This document shows positions 51,197 to 59,600 of a DNA stretch of 64,000 bases, one piece after another. The stretch covers positions 62,001 to 126,000 of the forward strand of contig JBKBPR010000003.1 of assembly GCA_046293135.1 (NCBI GenBank), given 5' to 3'. Below the pieces are notes generated by a model, which worked only from the letters and a program-made list of their open reading frames with translations, was not told the DNA's origin and searched no databases. How positions within the stretch are numbered: the stretch's first letter is position 1; the number at the start of each line of letters is the position of its first letter. Both the position numbers and the translations under genes were made by a program. Source of the stretch: UBA2638 sp046293135 (lineage in GTDB: Bacteria; Pseudomonadota; Alphaproteobacteria; Micavibrionales; Micavibrionaceae).

Positions 51197-51241
51197 TATT
51201 TTCGTTAAATGTCAAAAAATATCGAATTTAAAGAAAGTATT

Positions 51242-51994
51242 TTATAGCTCCGTAACGTTTAGAGCGCTGATTGTCCGCATTGGCAGGCCATTCGCATCTT
51301 TTACTACATTGGCGGGAGTGATACCGGCTCCGCGTCCGTAATTGCACCAAAGCTTTACTGTACTGCCGCTTGCTATGGCGCTGGCAAGAGTAAGGGTGAG
51401 TGTTGCTCCTGCGACATTTACGCTGCTGATCGTAACTGGCGTTCCGTTTTTCTCGATACGAAACTGGTTAATGTCATGTCCTGAAAGAGCGCTTCCTCCG
51501 TCAAGCTCAACATTGGCTGTAACCGTTGTGCCGGAATAGGCGGCGGTCGTAATGATAGGGCCTAAAGTTCCGATTTCACTACGCTTCCCGAAAATAGCGG
51601 AGACGCGGTTTGCCAATCGGGTATTGAGTGTGGCTTGACCGGCAGGGGTGAAGAATTGCTCGTGAATGATCGGGATATCGAACGTTTCAGCACCGAAATG
51701 GACGAAATCCAGATCGTTAATAATACGTAAAATAGTATTGCGTTGGCGTTGATGATTATCAAAGGCTATGTTTATAAAGCGCCCCGGTAAAACGGCGAAT
51801 ACTTTATGATCAGGCCTTGTGTAGTTTTTAAATTCGGTGAACATGGCCACGAGTGCATTATAAAAATCATCTTCATTTTTTCCTGTATCGCTATCGCCAG
51901 CAATCCAAATGGTGGCTTTGCAGGCTTCAGGTACACCGAATGTTCCTGTACCTCTGACGTCGCCAAAAAGTCCGTTTTTCCATGATGTCATCAT
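51242..51994 (-). CDS. SGNH-hydrolase, C-terminal part (likely second half of a split gene)
   Basis: The 250-residue frame starts with MMTSWKNGLFGDVRGTG, contains TIWIAGDSDTGKNEDDFYN and the SGNH block V LDFVHFGAETFD (Asp and His of a DxxH catalytic pair), and ends with an immunoglobulin-like or SwmB-type beta module (TTAAYSGTTVTANVELDGG to VKLWCNYGRGAG). The catalytic Ser block is absent here but sits at the end of the upstream frame (VSGNGSNH), one frame off. I therefore read the two frames as a single carbohydrate-esterase gene broken by a frameshift, unless the reading is recoded. Confidence 0.6.
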   Translation of the reverse strand: MMTSWKNGLFGDVRGTGTFGVPEACKATIWIAGDSDTGKNEDDFYNALVAMFTEFKNYTRPDHKVFAVLPGRFINIAFDNHQRQRNTILRIINDLDFVHFGAETFDIPIIHEQFFTPAGQATLNTRLANRVSAIFGKRSEIGTLGPIITTAAYSGTTVTANVELDGGSALSGHDINQFRIEKNGTPVTISSVNVAGATLTLTLASAIASGSTVKLWCNYGRGAGITPANVVKDANGLPMRTISALNVTEL

Positions 51995-52020
51995 GGGGCC
52001 GGGCGTGTTGTCGGAGTTGA

Positions 52021-52992
52021 TCAGTGATTAGAGCCGTTGCCCGAAACTTGCATAACGGGCGCGGTGTTATAAGCGTTTCTTACAAACTCATAAGCTTTGA
52101 AATAGTTTTCGTAGACGGCATTTTGCGCATTCAGGCCGTTTCTGGTATAGCTATGTGAGTAGAGTGATCCATTGACAAATGCATTAAACGCATTTGTTTC
52201 TCTAGCATTTGTGACCAATATAGCCTCGTCTTGGCTGGCATAATTTATATTCCATTTTTTTTCCAGATATGCACCCAGCATATTGATCTCGGCGTCACTC
52301 AGGCCGCGGTTATAATAAAGGACTTCTCCAATACTTCCGTTTAGAAACTCGGACTCTCCATTATGTCCGATGCGAATAGGCTGTATCCCTTCATATATTG
52401 TCGCTGCATTGGTTGCCCGACCCTTTGGCACTGAGCTATCAAACAATATTTCTGAGCGCGTTCCGGGGCCGAAATACCGCATCATAATAACCCGTCTGGT
52501 AGATTTATTTTCTTTTTTCAGATTTCTGATAACAATGCCCGTTCCATTTGTTGAAGCCATAATGTAGTGGCCATTATTGTTATCCTGATATGAAATCCTC
52601 CATTCTCTTGTACCGATAGGGCCTGTTTTGTTTATGAAAGATTGCCCCATATTATAAGCGGCGATGTTTTGTTTTATAATCGCCATAACAGTGAAGCCGG
52701 AACTGGCGTGATCGAAATCAGGGTGGTCATTAACTGTGATGCAATCATCAGTGTTATCAAAGCTCATCATAGGCATCCCCTCAACAGTTGTTAGGGCAGG
52801 TCTTTGTGTTCCCGAAGATACGCCGACATGTGCGTGACCGGATTTATCGTGAATGGCGGATACAAGGTCACCGTCTAGCGATAGTGTTGCGGGATCAGAG
52901 GGGTCAAGCCATAAGCTCAGGCCTGAAATAGAAAGCGGTGTAAATGTTTTTTTTCTTGCGCCCACGCGTCGGCGCACTCCAAAAGCGATCAT
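52021..52992 (-). CDS. LamG-like/concanavalin domain protein, N-terminal part of the split SGNH gene
   Basis: A 323-residue frame with a basic start (MIAFGVRRRVGARKKTFTP), a concanavalin-like (LamG/laminin-G 3 type) domain (ISGLSLWLDPSDPATLSLDG to GSIGEVLYYNRGLSDAEINM), the typical ending LGAYLEKKWNI, then a hydrolase opening that stops right after PVMQVSGNGSNH, the Ser-bearing first block of an SGNH/SASA-type esterase. A stop follows, and the rest of the hydrolase continues in another frame. Likely function, if intact: binding and deacetylating a surface glycan. It has a possible promoter about 160 bases upstream. Confidence 0.65.
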   Translation of the reverse strand: MIAFGVRRRVGARKKTFTPLSISGLSLWLDPSDPATLSLDGDLVSAIHDKSGHAHVGVSSGTQRPALTTVEGMPMMSFDNTDDCITVNDHPDFDHASSGFTVMAIIKQNIAAYNMGQSFINKTGPIGTREWRISYQDNNNGHYIMASTNGTGIVIRNLKKENKSTRRVIMMRYFGPGTRSEILFDSSVPKGRATNAATIYEGIQPIRIGHNGESEFLNGSIGEVLYYNRGLSDAEINMLGAYLEKKWNINYASQDEAILVTNARETNAFNAFVNGSLYSHSYTRNGLNAQNAVYENYFKAYEFVRNAYNTAPVMQVSGNGSNH

Positions 52993-53379
52993 TGAGTGAT
53001 ATCCTTATCTTTTAAGTTGGTGGAAGGGGGGTGTCTCTCAACAATTTATAGCAAATAAGTTATGTTGAGAGCTCTTGCACATTATCAGAAGAGCACCTTG
53101 CTATAAGTTTGATAAAACTTAGGCAGACCTCTCCCGTTATCTAGGATAATATTCCTTATTTTCTGGGGTGTGTCAAGAAAATTCAAAGCCTGCAAAAAGG
53201 TTTTTATTCGGGCATTCATTAACTCTAAAGTGAAAGGTCGATCGGCTGCAGAGCGGTATTTATGCTGTTCCCCATAAGTCTCCGCAGTCTTTCTGAGGCA
53301 GTCTTCTCTCGCTATGACCTAACGGTATATCGATTATAATGCTGAAGTACAAAAGAGGGTGGTTCAACTTTTATGAAGT
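52993..53379. other. Intergenic region between two minus-strand accessory genes
   Basis: About 390 bases. It holds a candidate minus-strand promoter for the LamG gene; otherwise I see no gene or clear repeat. Confidence 0.5.
53146..53176 (-). promoter_or_regulatory. Possible promoter of the LamG/SGNH gene
   Basis: On the minus strand TTGACA is followed by TATTAT (5 of 6) with a 19-base spacer (AATATT at 17). The long spacer weakens it. Confidence 0.35.
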
Positions 53380-54405
53380 TTAAAACTGGGGCAGAATGTT
53401 ACGTTCTTCAACTATGGGGGCTGGAGAGCTCTCTATAGTTGTTTGTCTTTCTAGGGCATAACTATCCAGATACCCCCCATAAACGCTTCCGTCTCGCATT
53501 TCTAGGGGAGCGCCTCTAACGAAGTCCTCAAATGTCATGTCTGGATTAACTCTCTCTTTGTATGGGGAGATTGCTCCCCATTGGCTATCATATGTAGATT
53601 CAATAATATTGCCCGTTGCAGACGAGATGACAAAAGCATGTCCTCCGGGCGTTGTGTCATTGGGATTAAATAAGACAGCGCCTCTGACATAAAAATAATT
53701 GGAAGCAACTTTGTACTGGTCTCCATCCAATGTTCTGCGCGGTAAAAACTCTTCATCCATGCGTTGTAATAACGATCCTTCCAATACTGACATCTCTCTA
53801 CAACTGAATGTGATGCGGTGTGTACCGTTTTCTATATCTTCGGAAAGCTCATTTAAAAACGAAGGAGAAGTTTCGGATAATAAATCTCCATATCCTTCAA
53901 TATCCATCCTGTATCTTGATAAGCCGGGTACTAAGTTTATTTCATCATTAATAATTGTGCTTATTTCTCTTTCCCATGCAACCCTGTCCTCATATGTCCA
54001 GCTTTCTTGCGCTCTTAAATCCAACGGCGTTTCTGAGTGCTCGATGCGGTAACGAACGTTATCTGCTATTTGGTTATAAACTTGTATAAAAGCATCATCT
54101 GCATTCCAGTCAATGCGTTGGCTGGTCCAATCAATATAATCGTCTCTATGATATTGAACGGTATTTAAACTGGTATCCAATCTACTCAGTTCAGGGATGT
54201 TGCCGTTACTGTTTATCAGCCTAAAATTTATGACGCGTGAATTGCCGTACTCCGGATTGGCTTCACTGAGAGTAAATGCGCGTTGGTTAAATTCCTCTGT
54301 AAGAGGTAATGATCTGTTCACTCCTAGGCCAATTTCAGCCCAATAGGCAAATTCCAACCTGCCATAATGATGAAGAACGGCTTCATATGGATCAACATCG
54401 CTCAT
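53380..54405 (-). CDS. Unknown protein with a transglutaminase/papain-like Cys-His-Asp set
   Basis: A 341-residue soluble protein without signal peptide. I cannot name a family. The C-terminal third has the order expected of a transglutaminase/papain-fold active site: Cys202 in ITFSCREMSVLEG, His256 in PGGHAFVISSATGN and Asp273 in IIESTYDSQWG, the last two inside a beta-hairpin-like context (AVLFNPNDTTPGGHAFVISS). The N-terminal ~190 residues are helical and acidic. It lies in an accessory stretch next to the split SGNH gene and divergent from a histidine phosphatase. A secreted or injected protease is possible but unproven. Confidence 0.6.
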   Translation of the reverse strand: MSDVDPYEAVLHHYGRLEFAYWAEIGLGVNRSLPLTEEFNQRAFTLSEANPEYGNSRVINFRLINSNGNIPELSRLDTSLNTVQYHRDDYIDWTSQRIDWNADDAFIQVYNQIADNVRYRIEHSETPLDLRAQESWTYEDRVAWEREISTIINDEINLVPGLSRYRMDIEGYGDLLSETSPSFLNELSEDIENGTHRITFSCREMSVLEGSLLQRMDEEFLPRRTLDGDQYKVASNYFYVRGAVLFNPNDTTPGGHAFVISSATGNIIESTYDSQWGAISPYKERVNPDMTFEDFVRGAPLEMRDGSVYGGYLDSYALERQTTIESSPAPIVEERNILPQF

Positions 54406-54535
54406 GCGATAAATGATAATTTATTATGGTTAATATAAAGTTAAGTGTTTGTAGCGCATGAATATTTAGTTTTTTCACCTCCCTTTAACCATACTCTGAA
54501 AAACCAGAGCTTGACCAGATGTTGAGTATTATGTA

Positions 54536-55186
54536 ATGTCTAGGATGCATTTAAAACCTTTAAAACAAATCTGGCTGTGCCGCCATGGTGATAATGTTCG
54601 CGATGGTGCAGCCGAAGAAGATGTTCCGCTATCTGAATTGGGGCAGGCGCAAATGCACAAAGCCGGTGTCTTTATGGCGCAAAACCACATCCAAGAGCCT
54701 GTAATTATTGTATCTTCTGGTGTTTTGAGGTCAGATGAATCCGCAAAATGCATCAAAGCAGGATTGCTATCTGCTGGGTTTAATAAAGCCGGCGTTTTTA
54801 CACTGAGCTCTGAACTGCTCGTAAATGGTCAGCTAGAAGCACAATTAGAGCTTTTTCAACGAATTACAGCATTGGATCAAATGCAGCCCTCTCCATCCTC
54901 CACTGTATTGATCGGGCATCGTAGAACGAATGTAATGGAAATGTGGCGCTTTATTCTTGCAGGTAGGGGGGATTTAAACAAATTGCTTGCCGAGGAGGGT
55001 TTGACGGCAGAGGATTTGGCCGATAATTCCGCGGTCATTGATAGAATTTGTGATAAAGCGGCTCATGTTGAGTCTATTAACACATTCAATATTGCCGAGG
55101 TTTGTGGCTATATGCTTCAAATAAAGAGATGGGCAGACTTTGATTTGATGCATACAAATGTTGAATTAATCGCTGACATAAAATAA
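54536..55186 (+). CDS. Histidine phosphatase superfamily protein
   Basis: A 216-residue RHG-type phosphatase or mutase. The phosphohistidine loop is WLCRHGDN (Arg16, His17), further catalytic Arg65 lies in SSGVLRSDESA, and the second His is in TVLIGHRRTN (His128). A missing classic acid at the Glu position cannot be judged. Substrate unknown; the family includes phosphoglycerate mutases, SixA-like phosphohistidine phosphatases and many small phosphatases. No close operon partner; it is followed by a noncoding gap and tRNA-Val on the other strand. Confidence 0.8.
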   Translation: MSRMHLKPLKQIWLCRHGDNVRDGAAEEDVPLSELGQAQMHKAGVFMAQNHIQEPVIIVSSGVLRSDESAKCIKAGLLSAGFNKAGVFTLSSELLVNGQLEAQLELFQRITALDQMQPSPSSTVLIGHRRTNVMEMWRFILAGRGDLNKLLAEEGLTAEDLADNSAVIDRICDKAAHVESINTFNIAEVCGYMLQIKRWADFDLMHTNVELIADIK

Positions 55187-55348
55187 TTCCCTATAGAGTT
55201 TTGTTGTTTTTATTTTTGATATCATTTTCATCGAAAATGTTATTGAGCGCGCTTTCTTCAAGCACGTTAAACACAATATTCTGCGCAGTTATTCAACAGC
55301 AGCATTATCGCGGCGCATGTTAGGACGTTTATTTTATTGGGGAAAAAA

Positions 55349-55423
55349 TGGTGGGCGGTACAAGGATCGAACTTGTGACCCCTTGCGTGTCGAGCAAGTG
55401 CTCTACCGCTGAGCTAACCGCCC
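55349..55423 (-). tRNA. tRNA-Val, anticodon GAC
   Basis: On the minus strand the acceptor stem GGGCGGT pairs with ACCGCCC, followed by discriminator A and an encoded CCA. The D arm carries TAGCTCAGCGGTAGAGCA; the T arm is ACAAG-TTCGATC-CTTGT; the anticodon stem CTTGC/GCAAG encloses TCGACAC, giving anticodon GAC for valine. Position 33, nearly always U, reads C here. A run of T immediately after the CCA may serve as terminator. No tRNA neighbours. Confidence 0.9.
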
Positions 55424-55572
55424 ACTCTACTTTACGGTAGTAAGGTTTTATCGGTTCGAGAATAAAATTACAAGCGTTTTTGCAAAGATTTTAACGGAGC
55501 GGCTTTTCGAGCGTTCAAGCGAGCCCAAATGTTGCGCTCAAGCCCTTATCAAGTGTTACCTTCAAGCCCTTA

Positions 55573-55944
55573 TTAAGCCGCTTTCAAAAGGCTCTCAACC
55601 TGCCCGACCAGCTCTTTTAAATGGAATGGTTTCGGCAGAACGCGGGGCGCAGCTCTTTCCGGTGCGGCGTTTTGTTGCCCCATCGCCACGGCGGCAAATC
55701 CGGTGATGAACATCACTTTCAGCTTTGGCGAGATATTCGTGGCGCTGCGTGAAAGCTCGATCCCATCCATGCCGGGCATGACAATATCACTCAGCAGCAG
55801 TTCAAAGCTCTGATCGGCCTTGAGGGCTTCGAGTGCATCCAATCCGTTGGAGGTCGCAAGTACCTCATGCCCCGCCTTGGTCAGAGCAAGCGTCAGGAAA
55901 TCGCGCATCGAGCTGTCATCTTCGGCAAGCAGGATTTTGGCCAT
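55573..55944 (-). CDS. cpdR: Single-domain response regulator CpdR-like
   Basis: A 123-residue stand-alone receiver. ILLAEDDSSMRDFL holds the acidic pocket, LLSDIVMPGMDGIEL has the phosphoacceptor Asp53, FITGF supplies the Thr, and LPKPFHLKEL the Lys. The family in alphaproteobacteria is CpdR, the phosphorelay-controlled adaptor that directs ClpXP to cell-cycle substrates. Between the Thr and Lys is an insert rich in Ala/Glu/Gln (AVAMGQQNAAPERAAPR). CckA and ChpT are not in the window. Monocistronic by layout, upstream of tRNA-Val on the same strand. Confidence 0.85.
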   Translation of the reverse strand: MAKILLAEDDSSMRDFLTLALTKAGHEVLATSNGLDALEALKADQSFELLLSDIVMPGMDGIELSRSATNISPKLKVMFITGFAAVAMGQQNAAPERAAPRVLPKPFHLKELVGQVESLLKAA

Positions 55945-56100
55945 AATTGAAACGTCCCTGTATTGTCACTTTTGTATACTGCGCGGTACATACGCTTATA
56001 GCTGATATTTTACCCCAGCAAACACAGGAAATAGAGGGTTTTTCAAGAAAAGACAAGTTTCATCCACGATAAATTCCGCAGAAAAATTTATTTTCCAATA

Positions 56101-56135
56101 AAAAAGCCTCCAGAGCGGCTCTGAAGGCTTTTTTA
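56101..56135 (-). terminator. Terminator of the secreted NTF2-like gene
   Basis: A stem of about 12 base pairs (AAGCCTCCAGAG / CTCTGAAGGCTT with one mismatch) around a CGG loop and flanked by A and T runs. Orientation fits the minus-strand gene ending 23 bases before it. Confidence 0.8.
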
Positions 56136-56157
56136 AAAAGGTAGAATAGATGGCAAA

Positions 56158-56718
56158 TTATTCAGCGCTGTATGGCAATGAAGAGTGATGCAGCACAATT
56201 TTTAAATTTTCTTCACCAATCTTTTTAAACACCATGGTTTTATCAACGGTGGTTTCACTGCCATCAGCATTGGTCAAGGTCACATTACCCATAACCTTAG
56301 CGGTATTGCCGTTCAGGAACATGCCGCTATTATCAAATTTGACAGATGTCCATCCAAGGATAGCAAATCCGTTGTCATTGGCAAAATTCGGATTATTGCC
56401 GACAAAATAAGCCAGAGCGCCTTCACGGGTATTTCTGAATGTTTGCGGCGCTTGGGTCAATGTCGGTTTGAACAAGACGCCTCCAATGTCATAGCCGTAC
56501 AATGTATCAATCGCGTTTTCTGCTTTTTCGGTCGCGGATTCAATACCGCCCTCGTTAAAGGCAGCGGAGATGCCAACTAAAGCGTCGCCCCATTTCTCTT
56601 GAGCTTTTTCTACGTCCTCTTGCGTGATATGAAGATGAGAGTTCATAATAGTTACAGCCGAAGCGGGTGTAGAAGCCAAGCCAAGGGCAATAACGGACAG
56701 TAAAAAAAGTTTTTTCAT
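56158..56718 (-). CDS. Secreted NTF2/SnoaL-like protein
   Basis: A 186-residue exported protein. The signal peptide is MKKLFLLSVIALGLASTPASA. The mature part looks like a cone-shaped NTF2/CaMKII-association-type fold: ITQEDVEKAQEKWGDALVGI, DTLYGYDIGGVLFKPTLTQA, REGALAYFVGNNPNF, then WTSVKFDNSGMFLNGNTAKV and LKIVLHHSSLPY. Relatives are often mislabelled as phosphoribosyl-AMP cyclohydrolase; no HisI cysteine motif exists here. The function of this exported family is unknown. Own terminator; monocistronic. Confidence 0.78.
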   Translation of the reverse strand: MKKLFLLSVIALGLASTPASAVTIMNSHLHITQEDVEKAQEKWGDALVGISAAFNEGGIESATEKAENAIDTLYGYDIGGVLFKPTLTQAPQTFRNTREGALAYFVGNNPNFANDNGFAILGWTSVKFDNSGMFLNGNTAKVMGNVTLTNADGSETTVDKTMVFKKIGEENLKIVLHHSSLPYSAE

Positions 56719-56857
56719 CGATATATCTCCGAGTAAGTGTTTGAATTATTATTCAAATATATCTTGTGTTTTGTAGGTCAATATGTAGCCATAGCAAAAA
56801 AGGTATTTTTGCCGCTTTTTCGCTTAAGTGGTCGAAATTATTGTAATATTTAGGTTC

Positions 56858-57910
56858 TCAAGCATCGCCGCGGGACGCTTTTATCAAGCCTTCTTCGAAC
56901 TGTTTCCCCGCATGTTCCCACGTGTAATATTCATGGGCATAGTCTGAAATTTGCGCCTTTGAGCCGCAATGCAGGGCTTGTTGGGCGGCGAGGGCGAGAT
57001 TATCCTCGGTCAGGACGCCCAAAAACGGCTTGGTCACGATATCCCTGGGGCCGGTGACATTATAGGCCGCAATCGGCAGGCCGGAAGCCAAAGCCTCAAT
57101 CAGCACAATCCCGAATGTATCGGTGCGTGAGGGGAACACGAAAATATCTGCGGAGCGGTAATGCGCGCCCAATTCCTCCCCTTCCTTCACACCGACGAAA
57201 ACGGCATCGGGATATTGTTTTTCCAAAGCTTTGCGGCTGGGGCCATCGCCAACGATGACTTTCGAGCCGTGCCAGTCCATACCCAGAAAGTCCTCAAGAT
57301 TTTTTTCAATCGCGACCCGCCCGACATAAAGCGCGATCGGGGCTTTCAGGTGCTTAAAGACGGTGTTCTCGCCCTGAAAAAACTGGTCAAGCTTAATGCC
57401 GCGTGAAACGCGGTGCATCGGGTTCGTAAAGCCCAGTGTGCGCAATTCGTCCTCAAGGCTTTGCGTGGCGATCATCATCCGTGAGGCGGGCGTATGGAAA
57501 TGCTTGATAACCCTGCGCGCAATGTTGCGGATTGGTTTGTACAAAAACGGCGTAAACCGGCACAGCCGCTTGGCGATATAATCGGGAAAGTGCGTGTGAT
57601 AGGAGGTCGAGTAGTGCCGTCCGTGTTTCAGGCAGTATTTCCGCCCCGCCCAGCCCAGCGGGCCTTCGGTCGGGATATGGATGATATCGGGCTGGAAGGC
57701 CTCGATCATACGCTTAAGCCGTGGGTAGGGCGCAACGGCCAGCTTGATTTCGGGATAGGCGGGCATGGGAATGCGCACAGGGAAATCCGTCGGGCTAACG
57801 ACCTTGACGCTATGGCCGAGGCGCTCCAGCTGCTCGGCAAGATATTGATAGGTGCGGACAACGCCGTTAACCTGCGGGTGCCAAGCATCGGTGATGATAA
57901 TAATCTTCAT
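56858..57910 (-). CDS. Glycosyltransferase family 4
   Basis: Start at MKIIIITDAWHPQVNGVVRT; a TTG four codons earlier is less likely. The 350-residue GT-B enzyme opens with the glycine-rich NGVVRT loop, continues with IHIPTEGPLGWAGRKYC and SYHTHFPDY, and ends with the donor-binding EX7E region RTDTFGIVLIEALASGLPIA. The overall form (family opening and HTHFPDY) matches the PimB/MgdA/SqdX-like subgroup that glycosylates lipid acceptors, so a glycolipid product is possible; a different acceptor is not excluded. It is divergent from the next gene. Confidence 0.85.
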   Translation of the reverse strand: MKIIIITDAWHPQVNGVVRTYQYLAEQLERLGHSVKVVSPTDFPVRIPMPAYPEIKLAVAPYPRLKRMIEAFQPDIIHIPTEGPLGWAGRKYCLKHGRHYSTSYHTHFPDYIAKRLCRFTPFLYKPIRNIARRVIKHFHTPASRMMIATQSLEDELRTLGFTNPMHRVSRGIKLDQFFQGENTVFKHLKAPIALYVGRVAIEKNLEDFLGMDWHGSKVIVGDGPSRKALEKQYPDAVFVGVKEGEELGAHYRSADIFVFPSRTDTFGIVLIEALASGLPIAAYNVTGPRDIVTKPFLGVLTEDNLALAAQQALHCGSKAQISDYAHEYYTWEHAGKQFEEGLIKASRGDA

Positions 57911-58031
57911 TGCGCAATCCAATATGCGGTCATGCTAGGTTACAGCGTTGGTTTTGATATATTTGTTGCTTTTTTGATGTCAACGGCACAAAGGTTGCAT
58001 AGACATTTTATCAGAACAAATCTACACTGAA

Positions 58032-59561
58032 ATGATGATGAAAACCAAGATATTGGCGTTGTTTTGCACAGCTTTCCTGACGAGCGCGGCTTTGTCGGGC
58101 TATGCTGCGTTTTCGCAGTCCGTGATGGCGCAGCCAAGAGCCGCAGCATCGGGCGCTGAAGAAGCCGATCAGTGCAATTTCGCCTATGAGGTCATCACCA
58201 AGCTGCGCAAGCCCGTCTTCGGCGCTTATAATATCTGGGATACGGTCTACGGTGATTTGAGCGCGCGGGAACACGCCAAGGCCGCCGTGATTGCGCTGGA
58301 TGAGAACAATGACAATCTGGTGATGGCGGGGCTGAAATATGCCCCCGTCGTAGCGCCGCAAGAGGCTGAAGCCGCAGAGGGTGAGAATAGCGCCGAAACG
58401 GGCGAAGCGAGCGAAACGACTGAAGCTACCGAAACCAATGAAGCTGAAGCCGAAGCCGAAGCCCAAAATTTCGCGCCGCCGCTGCTGTTTTTCGTTGAGC
58501 TGGATCGTCGTGGCCGCAGCGTCTGGAGCATCGAGCACACAATCAAGGATCTTTACGATATCCGCAAAATGAAGGTGATCGGCAAGCATTATGTGCTGAT
58601 GGGCAATACCCGCACCGAAAATGGCAGGGAGCGCATCTGGCTCGGCTTTTTCAACGAGGACGGCACGCTCGATAAGCAATATGATGTCGGTGTGAACGGC
58701 TATAATCTGCAAGGGCTGGATTTTATTCTCGCTCATGGTGGCCGCGCCTTACTTATCACATCGGCCAAAACGCCCGTAGCCTCATCCCGCAGCGCCGAAA
58801 CGCCCGCAACAATGCTGAGCTGGTTTGATCTGCAATCGCGGCGCTTGGTGCGTGATCGGACGCTGGCGATGGGCATGGAAAACCGTATCGAGGCCATATT
58901 ACAGCATGGCGAGGAACATTACATCGCCGCCGGAGCGGTGCGGATGAATGACGGGCGCTGGGGCGGCTGGGTGGCGCGGCTCAATACGGATGGCAGTTTT
59001 GTCTGGCAATTGCCGATGCCGCGCGGTATGGGCGGGCGCTTCTATCAGGTCGCGCCGCTGACGGATCGTTATATCGTCGCAGCGGGGGAGGCCATGCCGA
59101 TTGGTGATGAACCGAAACGCGCCGCATGGGTGGCCGCGCTGGATGTCAGCAGCTCGCAAATCGCATGGCAAAGATTTTACCGCGATGATTACGATTTATC
59201 CTCGGTGCAGCTTATTTCCCATGCCGATCATCAAATCTCGCTGGTGATAAATGCATCGGACTCTCTGAACGAAGAGGATTTCGATTTTGTGCGCGTGGCT
59301 AATCTTGATCCGCGCGGTCACATGATCGATTCAAGAGGTTATTATAACGGTGTCGGCGCGCAGGCGGCGGGCGTTGTCACTGGCAAGCATGGCGAGCGCA
59401 TTTTGTTCGGCTCAACGCGTATCACTTATCAGGTCGAGGCGGCACAAAATGATGAAACAGAGCTAAAAACAATCGAGGCGCAGCAAGCATGGGCGGTTGC
59501 GGGGACGCGCCAAGACCCTTATGACGATCCATGCGTCAGCCGATCACGTTTGCTGCAATAA
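58032..59561 (+). CDS. Secreted beta-propeller-like protein of unknown function
   Basis: A 509-residue protein with signal peptide (MMMKTKILALFCTAFLTSAALSGYAA region). A low-complexity insert rich in Glu, Ala and Thr lies about residues 110-150 (repeats of EAEAEAEA and TGEASETTEATETNEAEA). The rest shows blade-like repeats with WVARLNTDGSFVWQLPM and WVAALDVSSSQIAWQRFY, which resemble PQQ/WD-type propeller strands without the metal or cofactor residues I could name. Two cysteines (DQCNFAYE and DDPCVS) near the ends may form a disulphide. Next gene rluD is 39 bases on. Confidence 0.68.
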   Translation: MMMKTKILALFCTAFLTSAALSGYAAFSQSVMAQPRAAASGAEEADQCNFAYEVITKLRKPVFGAYNIWDTVYGDLSAREHAKAAVIALDENNDNLVMAGLKYAPVVAPQEAEAAEGENSAETGEASETTEATETNEAEAEAEAQNFAPPLLFFVELDRRGRSVWSIEHTIKDLYDIRKMKVIGKHYVLMGNTRTENGRERIWLGFFNEDGTLDKQYDVGVNGYNLQGLDFILAHGGRALLITSAKTPVASSRSAETPATMLSWFDLQSRRLVRDRTLAMGMENRIEAILQHGEEHYIAAGAVRMNDGRWGGWVARLNTDGSFVWQLPMPRGMGGRFYQVAPLTDRYIVAAGEAMPIGDEPKRAAWVAALDVSSSQIAWQRFYRDDYDLSSVQLISHADHQISLVINASDSLNEEDFDFVRVANLDPRGHMIDSRGYYNGVGAQAAGVVTGKHGERILFGSTRITYQVEAAQNDETELKTIEAQQAWAVAGTRQDPYDDPCVSRSRLLQ

Positions 59562-59600
59562 TGCCGCAACGCCGCCTTCCATATCAATAAGGATTATTTT

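Noticed and set aside
51242..54405. Prophage tail-fibre region
   Set aside because: LamG and SGNH domains do occur in tail fibres, but no capsid, terminase, integrase or other tail genes lie nearby.
55349..55423. Reading the anticodon as CGA (Ser)
   Set aside because: That shift breaks the perfect CTTGC/GCAAG stem and the tRNA lacks the long variable arm of tRNA-Ser; GAC is the consistent reading.
56158..56718. Phosphoribosyl-AMP cyclohydrolase (HisI)
   Set aside because: The signal peptide and fold pattern do not fit and the zinc-binding Cys motifs of HisI are absent.
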